Assembly (NCBI GenBank): GCA_043758125.1
Contig: JAYVOC010000047.1
Location: 1 to 6,481, forward strand
Origin: JANXSD01 sp043758125
GTDB lineage: Bacteria > Bacteroidota > Bacteroidia > AKYH767-A > OLB10
Direction: 5' to 3'
DNA length: 6,481 nt
This document shows positions 1-5,501 of this stretch, piece after piece. The notes beneath the pieces are model-generated. The model made no database searches and was not told the origin of the DNA. It saw nothing but the letters and a program-made list of their open reading frames with translations. The position numbers were made by a program, and so were the translations under genes. Numbering within the stretch: the stretch's first letter is position 1; the number at the start of each line of letters is the position of its first letter.

Positions 1-359
1 CGGTTTATAGAGCAAGGACATTAATGTATTTTATAGATGGAAATATAATGTACAGTGATGATAGTAATTGCAATTCAATCGCTGCACGAAAAGGAAAAAA
101 TTTTATTGAAAATGACAATGAATATTCCATGACTCCTGATTGTCAAAATAATGTTTTAAAATTTATTTCGAAAAACTCAAATGATGACTTATTGGTTGTT
201 AAAATATTTGATCTTCAAGGGAAATTAATTGCTAATTCACCATTAAATGAAAATGGTTCTTCCAAATTATTTCCATTTTACTATCCCAAAGAGGCATTTT
301 ATCTGGTTAATTTAACTGATAGTAAAAATCATTCCTATAATTTTAAACTGATTTGGTAA
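1..359 (+). CDS. C-terminal end of a secreted protein with a degenerate T9SS sorting domain (5' partial)
   Basis: The reading frame is open from the left edge (first full codon at base 3) to a TAA at 357-359, giving 118 residues. There is no in-frame stop before the ATG at 24, and the upstream codons read sensibly (VYRARTL), so this is most likely the tail of a longer gene and the ATG at 24 is internal. The last 70 or so residues resemble a T9SS type A sorting domain: a beta-strand pattern with VKIFDLQGKLI, then a hydrophobic FYLVNL strand and a short basic/aromatic end (FKLIW). The usual opening Asn-Pro motif is not intact (TPDCQNN takes its place), so the call is weaker than for the next gene. 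If correct, the protein crosses the outer membrane through the Por/T9SS machinery and is released or anchored to the surface. The function of the missing main part is unknown. The next gene begins one base after the stop, which suggests co-transcription. Confidence 0.7.
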   Translation, partial: VYRARTLMYFIDGNIMYSDDSNCNSIAARKGKNFIENDNEYSMTPDCQNNVLKFISKNSNDDLLVVKIFDLQGKLIANSPLNENGSSKLFPFYYPKEAFYLVNLTDSKNHSYNFKLIW

Positions 360-360
360 A

Positions 361-1836
361 ATGAAAATTATAATATTTTTAGGTTCGTTTATTTTATTTT
401 CTGGGAGTTTAGATGCACAAGGGATCAATAATCTATGGCTAATGGGCTTTGAGAATTATAATCCATTTCCGTTAGGTGCAACTAACATTGATTTCATTAC
501 TGGAATTCCAAATGTATATTTTGAACCAAATCGAAAAATGCAGATTCGTATTACATCCGTTAGTGCAGCTGATAGTAATGGCAATCTGCTATTTTATTCA
601 AATGGAGCTTGGATTGCAAATCGAAAAAACCAGTTAATGGTAAATGGTGATTCTTTAAACCCAAGCTATTACACAACTATAAGTTATCAAACAGGCCTAC
701 GATTAATTGGGAGTCATATTGCCATAAAAATGCCAGCGAATGATTCCTTGTATTATTTAATTCATCAAACGGATGATTTTGTTACTTCATTTCAAGATAA
801 TAAATGTTATTATTCCATTATTAATATGAACGCAGATTCAGGCTATGGAGCGGTGATCGAGAAAAATCACATTTTTTTAAATGATAGTGTTGTAGCGCAA
901 ATGTCAATTTGTAAACATGGAAATGGCAGAGACTGGTGGATTATTGTTCCTCGTTTAGGTTACCCTGATTATTATATCTACATACTTACTCCAAATGGGT
1001 TAACTTATTCTTCTTTACAAACTATTGGAATGCGCTCCACTGCAAGTGGTCAGGCTGCCTTTTCACGTGATGGAAAACTTTATGCTAGTTATGACACTAA
1101 AACCGATCTTGAAATTTTTGATTTTGACAGATGCAACGGGAGCTTTAGCAATCCAAGACATGTTGCAATAAATGATAGTGCGTTAGGAATTGGGGTTTCA
1201 TTATCTCCTAATGGTCGTTTTATTTATGCTTCATCAGGTAAAAGAGTTTACCAGTTTGATGTAAATAATTTGCAAAATTATACAACGGTTGCTGTTTGGG
1301 ATTCATTTTATTCACCAAGCCCCCCTTTTGCAACGTTATTTTTAACACAAGAATTAATGCAGGATAATAAAATTTATATTAATACAGGCAACGGGACAGA
1401 TTATTTACATGTAATTAATTCCCCTGATAGTTTAGGATTAGCATGTAATGTTCTCCAACATAATTTACACCTTCCAACTTATAATGCAGGATCTACTCCT
1501 TATTATCCTAACTATTCCTTAGGGCCTGTTGTTGGCAGTATTTGCGATAGCTTATCAGTAGGAATAAAAAATAACAATTTACAAAGTGCAGAGCTTCGCT
1601 TAAGCCCCAACCCCTGCCACGATAATGTTTGGGTAAACTACCACTTCCCTAATAACAAAGATGGCTGGCTAAATATTTATAATAGCATCGGAAAACTTGT
1701 TGTAAAGCGACGGATGTATTGGAGTACTACGCAACTATTGCTCTATACAAATGAGTTAAGTAGCGGTATTTATTTTGTAAAAATTTATGATGATACAAAA
1801 TTTTTTATCAGTTCTGGCAAACTGATAAAAAATTAA
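361..1836 (+). CDS. Secreted beta-propeller-like protein with T9SS type A C-terminal sorting domain
   Basis: A complete 491-residue protein. Residues 1-19 form a Sec signal peptide (MKIIIFLGSFILF core, likely cleavage after LDA before Gln20). Residues of about 25-400 are rich in Asp, Asn, Tyr and Ser. They contain repeated propeller-like strands, for example AFSRDGKLYASY (233-244) and SLSPNGRFIYAS (280-291), each followed by a strand with an FDFD or YQFDVNN turn. The segment LPTYNAGSTPYYPNYSLG (371-388), followed by GSICD, recalls a conserved ending of the propeller in a family of Bacteroidota surface proteins; this is from memory, not a search. Residues of about 412-491 form the sorting domain: LSPNPCHDNVWVNY, then LNIYNSIGKLV, then LSSGIYFVKIYDD and a Lys-rich end. 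The expected route is Sec export, then T9SS export, with removal of the sorting domain. The ATG at 361 is favoured because it directly precedes the signal peptide. No enzymatic motif is seen, so the substrate or partner is unknown. Confidence 0.88.
   Translation: MKIIIFLGSFILFSGSLDAQGINNLWLMGFENYNPFPLGATNIDFITGIPNVYFEPNRKMQIRITSVSAADSNGNLLFYSNGAWIANRKNQLMVNGDSLNPSYYTTISYQTGLRLIGSHIAIKMPANDSLYYLIHQTDDFVTSFQDNKCYYSIINMNADSGYGAVIEKNHIFLNDSVVAQMSICKHGNGRDWWIIVPRLGYPDYYIYILTPNGLTYSSLQTIGMRSTASGQAAFSRDGKLYASYDTKTDLEIFDFDRCNGSFSNPRHVAINDSALGIGVSLSPNGRFIYASSGKRVYQFDVNNLQNYTTVAVWDSFYSPSPPFATLFLTQELMQDNKIYINTGNGTDYLHVINSPDSLGLACNVLQHNLHLPTYNAGSTPYYPNYSLGPVVGSICDSLSVGIKNNNLQSAELRLSPNPCHDNVWVNYHFPNNKDGWLNIYNSIGKLVVKRRMYWSTTQLLLYTNELSSGIYFVKIYDDTKFFISSGKLIKN
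1799..1834. repeat. 15-bp perfect inverted repeat with 6-base loop across the stop of the 491-residue gene
   Basis: The left arm at 1799-1813 (AATTTTTTATCAGTT) is the exact reverse complement of the right arm at 1820-1834, with a CTGGCA loop at 1814-1819. The right arm runs into the TAA stop at 1834-1836, and the next gene starts at 1847. The RNA could fold into a stem with a small mixed core (ATCAGTT) and a long A-U base. The order is T-run, stem, A-run, which is the reverse of the usual A-run, GC stem, T-run of an intrinsic terminator, and no T-tract follows on the + strand. A 3' stability or processing element, or a hairpin affecting translation of the next gene, is therefore at least as likely as a terminator. 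The repeat itself is directly visible; its role is inference. Confidence 0.75.
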
Positions 1837-1846
1837 ATTACGAATT

Positions 1847-2143
1847 ATGAAGAAACAAATAATAAAACAATTATTACTTCCAATAATCATATTTTGCTCC
1901 CTATCAGCATCAGCGCAGAAAGTCATACAAGATTCAACTCCAGTTGTAATAAATACATTGGATTTGATTGCGCAGGAAATTCGTATTAATCCGAAGGATA
2001 CTGCAATGATGCACGAAAAAAATTTAATATTAAGTCCAATTTTTTTGACGATGGATCCATCAGCAAAAATTTATTCGAAAGAAGAAAGAGATAGTATTGT
2101 TGCGAAGGTTTTGTTTTATAAAAAGGCGTTGGAGAAAAATTAA
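1847..2143 (+). CDS. Small exported protein of unknown function (98 residues)
   Basis: The product starts with a typical Sec signal peptide: basic MKKQIIKQ, hydrophobic LLLPIIIFC, and ASA|Q as a likely cleavage site after Ala23. Cys17 is not in a proper lipobox (Phe precedes it), so a lipoprotein is unlikely. The mature part of about 75 residues is hydrophilic. It has a central DTAMMHEKNLILSPIF segment and a Lys/Glu-rich, probably helical end from the KEERDSIV segment onward. There are no cysteines in the mature part, no metal-binding motif and no sorting domain, so a periplasmic location is most likely. The gene starts 10 bases after the preceding stop and is separated from it by an inverted repeat, so it is probably the last gene of the same transcript. 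I do not recognise the family and assign no function. The signal peptide and the gene packing support a real gene despite its small size. Confidence 0.75.
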   Translation: MKKQIIKQLLLPIIIFCSLSASAQKVIQDSTPVVINTLDLIAQEIRINPKDTAMMHEKNLILSPIFLTMDPSAKIYSKEERDSIVAKVLFYKKALEKN

Positions 2144-2195
2144 AAACGTATTATTAATTGAGAACTTCCAAGTAAATAAACTGTATAAGTAACCC

Positions 2196-3125
2196 TCAAT
2201 GTATCTGCATCTTCTCTGTACTCTCCGTCAATTTCAGGAAAAAATCTTCAAGCTGTCGACGAGATTCAATAGCATAAACAAGAAATCCATTTTCAATTAG
2301 AAAAATATTTAGCAGCGGAATTTGATCTAAATGTAATTGAAACGATAGTCCTTCTTCAGTTCGCTCTATAAATTGCGTTTTCCAAATAGAATTATTAATT
2401 GCAATTATTGTCTCTTCAACACGATCAATTTTTACTGTAACAATACGATCATTATCATGTAAAATAGTTTTTAACTCTCCTTGCGCAACAGTTACTCCTT
2501 TATTGATAATTGCAAGTCGGTTTGCAATTAACTCAAGCTCTGACAATATATGCGAGGATAAAAAAATCGTTTTCTTATGTTCTTTGCTAAGAAACAAAAT
2601 CAAATTACGAATGTCAATAATTCCTTGAGGATCTAATCCTGTTGTAGGTTCATCTAAGATGATTAATTCTGGATCATGAATAAGTGCTTGCGCTAAACCC
2701 AAACGTTGCTTCATTCCATGCGAATACGTTTTCACCAAATCATCTCCCCTACTCCGTAATCCTACAAACTCCAAAAGTTCTGAAATTTTATTCTTCTTTA
2801 AAGTAAGTCCACTAAGGTTTGCTAATAATTCTAGATTTTTTTTAGCAGATAAATAATTATAAAAATCAGGCTTCTCAACGATACATCCAATACGTCGCAA
2901 AACAGCACTACGATGATCAGTTAAATTTTTACCGAAGATATTAATTGTACCTTCAGTAGGTTTAATCAATGAAACCAACATACGAATAGTTGTACTTTTT
3001 CCAGCACCATTTGGACCAAGAAAACCAAACACATCTCCTCTGTAAACATCCAAATCAAGACTATCAACTGCTTTGAATGAACCATAAGATTTATTCAGTC
3101 CGCGAACTTCAATAACCTTTTCCAT
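2196..3125 (-). CDS. ABC transporter ATP-binding protein, BcrA/ABC-2 export type
   Basis: A 309-residue ATPase, counted from the ATG at 3125. The nucleotide-binding domain is complete: Walker A GPNGAGKST (37-45), a Q-loop region with Glu instead of Gln (IVEKPDFY, about 82-89), an ABC signature YSHGMKQRL (134-142), Walker B LIILDEP with D158/E159 and D-loop TTGLD (154-165), and switch His192 in SSH. The Glu Q-loop and the YSHGMKQ signature are common in the bacitracin-resistance-like subfamily that drives ABC-2 permeases. Residues of about 220-309 form the small C-terminal domain usual for these proteins. It would be a cytoplasmic ATPase working as a dimer with a membrane permease, but no permease gene is adjacent: the neighbour downstream is convergent and the gene upstream is a peroxidase. 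The substrate cannot be inferred. A TTG at 3134 would add three residues and overlap the peroxidase gene by 8 bases. The ATG one base after the peroxidase stop is preferred because it matches the usual N-terminus (MEKVIEVRGL). Confidence 0.93.
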   Translation of the reverse strand: MEKVIEVRGLNKSYGSFKAVDSLDLDVYRGDVFGFLGPNGAGKSTTIRMLVSLIKPTEGTINIFGKNLTDHRSAVLRRIGCIVEKPDFYNYLSAKKNLELLANLSGLTLKKNKISELLEFVGLRSRGDDLVKTYSHGMKQRLGLAQALIHDPELIILDEPTTGLDPQGIIDIRNLILFLSKEHKKTIFLSSHILSELELIANRLAIINKGVTVAQGELKTILHDNDRIVTVKIDRVEETIIAINNSIWKTQFIERTEEGLSFQLHLDQIPLLNIFLIENGFLVYAIESRRQLEDFFLKLTESTEKMQIH

Positions 3126-3126
3126 A

Positions 3127-3687
3127 TTATCCAATTATTTCTTCGTCGAGAGGATCCACAGAAGCATTAAAAAATTTAAGCAATTTTCCATTTTCGTCTA
3201 TTAAATATTTACAGAAATTCCACGTTGGTTCTTGCGAGTTCCAACCATTTTGTGATGAATCACCAAGCCATTGGTATAACGGATGAACAACATCACTCTT
3301 AACATTTATTTTTTCAAACATTGGAAATGTAACGTGATATTTAGTTTCGCAAAAAGTTTTAATCTCCTCTTCGCTTCCAGGCTCTTGAGCACCAAAATCA
3401 TTACTCGGAAAACCAAGAACAACAATATTATTCTTCAAAAATAATTCTTGTAATTGAACATATTGATGTGTATATCCGCATTCAGATGCAGTATTCACAA
3501 TCAATAATTTTTTACCTTTAAATTTTGAAAGAGATATTTCCTCTCCATCAATTGTTTTTACCTTAATATCAAAAATGGAAACGAGTGGAGTATTTTTTTC
3601 AGGAGCAAACAGATATTGCTTTTTTGACATCTTCTTTAGTATTGGATAGAATAAATTTTTCAGGAATGAAGGAATTGGTAGATACAT
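3127..3687 (-). CDS. Glutathione peroxidase family thiol peroxidase (cysteine type)
   Basis: A 186-residue protein that reduces hydrogen peroxide or organic and lipid hydroperoxides. The family signatures are present: NTASECGYT with peroxidatic Cys70, FGAQEPGS with Gln101, and WNF with Trp156/Asn157. Together these complete the Cys-Gln-Trp-Asn catalytic set. Cys113 in TFCETKYHVTFP matches the resolving cysteine (Cys82) of yeast Gpx3-type enzymes, so thioredoxin rather than glutathione is the likely reductant. The FPCNQF cysteine of many homologues is Ser here (FPSNDF), which should not prevent the Cys70-Cys113 cycle. The ATG at 3687 is chosen because it gives an N-terminus of reasonable length (MYLPIPSFLKNLFYP). 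A longer in-frame reading to a TTG at 3762 adds 25 residues of poor family likeness, and an ATG at 3630 would give a shorter form. The hydrophobic N-terminus lacks a clear cleavage site, so location is uncertain. The ABC ATPase gene follows after one base. Confidence 0.92.
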   Translation of the reverse strand: MYLPIPSFLKNLFYPILKKMSKKQYLFAPEKNTPLVSIFDIKVKTIDGEEISLSKFKGKKLLIVNTASECGYTHQYVQLQELFLKNNIVVLGFPSNDFGAQEPGSEEEIKTFCETKYHVTFPMFEKINVKSDVVHPLYQWLGDSSQNGWNSQEPTWNFCKYLIDENGKLLKFFNASVDPLDEEIIG

Positions 3688-3691
3688 TTTG

Positions 3692-3706
3692 ATTTTGTAA
3701 CAAAAT
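3692..3706. promoter_or_regulatory. 15-bp dyad just upstream of the peroxidase start, candidate operator
   Basis: The + strand reads ATTTTGT-A-ACAAAAT, a perfect 7-bp inverted repeat around a single central base. It lies 4 bases before the preferred ATG (3687) of the peroxidase gene, inside the 80-base gap after the kinase stop. With a one-base centre it cannot form an RNA hairpin, but it is a suitable shape for a dimeric DNA-binding repressor or activator. A redox or peroxide regulator would be logical, yet the sequence does not match a PerR/Fur box that I can recall with confidence. AT-rich DNA produces such dyads by chance fairly often, so the functional call is tentative. Confidence 0.35.
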
Positions 3707-3767
3707 TCAGCCTCAAAGGTTATTAAAATACCTGATAAAAATAGGAAATTTATTAAAACCAAGTAAT

Positions 3768-5501
3768 TTATGCCTTGGGTAAAACGAATTTGAATTCACA
3801 ACCCATACCTAACTCGGATGCTAAAGAAATTTTACCGCCTTGAGCTTCTATGAACTCCTTGCTAATTGCTAAACCTAAGCCTGTGCCTTCTTTATTTGTT
3901 CCAGGAATCCTAAAGTAACGATCAAAAACTTTCTCCTTAAATTTAGATTCAATTCCTTTTCCGAAATCTTTTACAGAAAACTCAACAGCAGTATTAATTT
4001 CCTTAGCTGAAAGAATCACTTGTGCATTTTCATGTGAGTAACGAATTGCATTTGCAACCAAATTAGTTAAAACCCAAGCGGTCTTTTCTGGATCTGCGCT
4101 CACATTAGGAATTTTTTCTTCAATCTGATTCACCAATTTAATCCCGGACTTTTCTGCTTGACTTCTATTTGCATTGATTGCATAATTCATCATCTCTAAA
4201 GGATTAGCAGATTGTAGTGAAAGTTGAATCTTCCCCGTTTCTACTTGCGACATGTTCAGCAATTCACTGGTAATCTTTAAGAGCCGCTCACTGTCCTCCT
4301 TGATATGTTGCATCAAACCACTTTGCTCCACGTTCAATTCCCCGATACGTTTATCTTCTATTAATTTCAGACTCATTAATATGGAAGCAATAGGAGTTTT
4401 TAATTCATGAGAAACCGTAGCAATAAAATTTGTCTTCGCAAAATCTAACTCTTTAAACGGTGTGATATTCTTTAATATCAAAACATAGCCAATTTGCTTA
4501 TCAATATTTTCACCTGTTGGCTTTAAGCTAATAAGCAGAATTTCTTTTTCAAAATAACTTTCCTTTCCATCAGCATAAATCTTCATTGGCTTTGAAGTAA
4601 AAGAAGTAGTGTTTTTAGAGGAGGAAATAATATCATTCGTTAACGACTGCATTAAGTCATTCTTTAATGAAATATCGGTTGCCAAACTTCCAATTAATTG
4701 TTCTGATTTTAATGCAAGAATTTTTAATGATTGCTCATTTGCAAATAATATCTTCAAATTCTCATCAAGTCCAATAATTGGATCAGGCATATTATTTATA
4801 AGAATTTCAATTCGTTTCTTCTCAAATAATAATTTCGCAAGATTACTATTTTCATACTCTTCCAATTTCGCAGACATCGAATTAAATGCAATTGACAGAT
4901 CAGCAAATTCATCGTTACCTTTAAAATGCAATCGTTGAGAATAATTTTTATTTGCAATTTCTTGAATACTTTGTGTTAACTGTTTTATAGGATTAGCAAT
5001 GTGACCAGGGAAATTAATTAACAATGAAAAAGAAATTAGAAAACATAAAGTTGCAGTAACGACGATCCAAGTATTCGCTCTGTGAGCTGTTTGTTCGGCA
5101 ACTTTACTTTTACGAACAATAGCATTCATATTAAGATTCATCAATTCATATAAATCGGTACGAATTACTTTTTTTTGTAAAGTATCATGCGGGTTGTTTT
5201 GCAATTTACTAAAATGTTCCGTTAGCACATTTGTAATATCCAGTTCGCCCTCCTCCGTAATATTTTTTAATTGCTCATCAAGATTTGATTTGAACAATTT
5301 AAAATCGGCGATACCATTTACATCTTCATCCAATGCGATTAGCATCTGACGAGAATATTTTAGCGTATTATAATTGGCAACCATTACTCCTTTTGTATCA
5401 CCCGTTAAAGCATTAATGTATTTCACAGATACCGTTGCTAATATTATTATCAACAAAAATAAAAGTCCAATTCCTAATGTAAGCTTTGTTTTAACTCTCA
5501 T
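3768..5501 (-). CDS. HAMP-PAS sensor histidine kinase, probable kinase half of a split KdpD system
   Basis: A complete 577-residue membrane kinase. It has a first membrane helix at about 7-29, a periplasmic helical region at about 30-143, a second membrane helix at about 144-163, HAMP at about 164-217, and a PAS-like domain at about 225-345 (NNMPDPIIGLDENLKILFAN). The dimerisation/phosphoacceptor domain has His365 in VSHELKTP. The ATPase domain has an N-box (TNLVANAIRYS, Asn484), G1 DFGKGI (512-517), F-box FDRYFR (526-531) and G2 GTGLGLAI (539-546). All catalytic residues are present, so it should autophosphorylate and pass phosphate to a response regulator, which is not in the window. The ATG overlaps the stop of the kdpD N-terminal gene by 4 bases (ATGA), so the two are probably translationally coupled. 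Single-chain KdpD carries a four-helix DUF4118 membrane block. Here that is replaced by a two-helix, periplasmic-loop sensor. The Kdp assignment rests on this neighbour; the kinase alone could be any HAMP-PAS type. Confidence 0.93.
   Translation of the reverse strand: MRVKTKLTLGIGLLFLLIIILATVSVKYINALTGDTKGVMVANYNTLKYSRQMLIALDEDVNGIADFKLFKSNLDEQLKNITEEGELDITNVLTEHFSKLQNNPHDTLQKKVIRTDLYELMNLNMNAIVRKSKVAEQTAHRANTWIVVTATLCFLISFSLLINFPGHIANPIKQLTQSIQEIANKNYSQRLHFKGNDEFADLSIAFNSMSAKLEEYENSNLAKLLFEKKRIEILINNMPDPIIGLDENLKILFANEQSLKILALKSEQLIGSLATDISLKNDLMQSLTNDIISSSKNTTSFTSKPMKIYADGKESYFEKEILLISLKPTGENIDKQIGYVLILKNITPFKELDFAKTNFIATVSHELKTPIASILMSLKLIEDKRIGELNVEQSGLMQHIKEDSERLLKITSELLNMSQVETGKIQLSLQSANPLEMMNYAINANRSQAEKSGIKLVNQIEEKIPNVSADPEKTAWVLTNLVANAIRYSHENAQVILSAKEINTAVEFSVKDFGKGIESKFKEKVFDRYFRIPGTNKEGTGLGLAISKEFIEAQGGKISLASELGMGCEFKFVLPKA

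Noticed and set aside
24..359. Complete 111-residue gene starting at the ATG at 24
   Set aside because: The frame is open to the left edge, there is no signal peptide at this ATG, and the product ends in a sorting-like domain, which needs an exported N-terminal part. A truncated longer gene fits better.
2144..2195. Bidirectional terminator between the convergent transcription units
   Set aside because: Only a 4-bp ACTT/AAGT pair with a 2-base loop and a 6-bp ATTGAG/CTCAAT pair 32 bases apart are visible, with no T-tract; not enough to call a terminator.
3475..3484. Selenocysteine at the peroxidase active site
   Set aside because: The active-site codon in NTASECGYT is an ordinary Cys codon, not TGA, so the enzyme is the cysteine type.
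3688..3767. Bacteroidota-type promoter (TTG ... TAnnTTTG) for the peroxidase gene
   Set aside because: On the minus strand AACCTTTG and GAATTTTG each miss one base of the -7 element and neither has a TTG at the expected distance, so no promoter can be called from sequence alone.
4609..4938. Open frame of 109 codons on the + strand
   Set aside because: It lies entirely antisense within the well-supported histidine kinase gene (HAMP-PAS region) and its translation has no recognisable features; a shadow frame.
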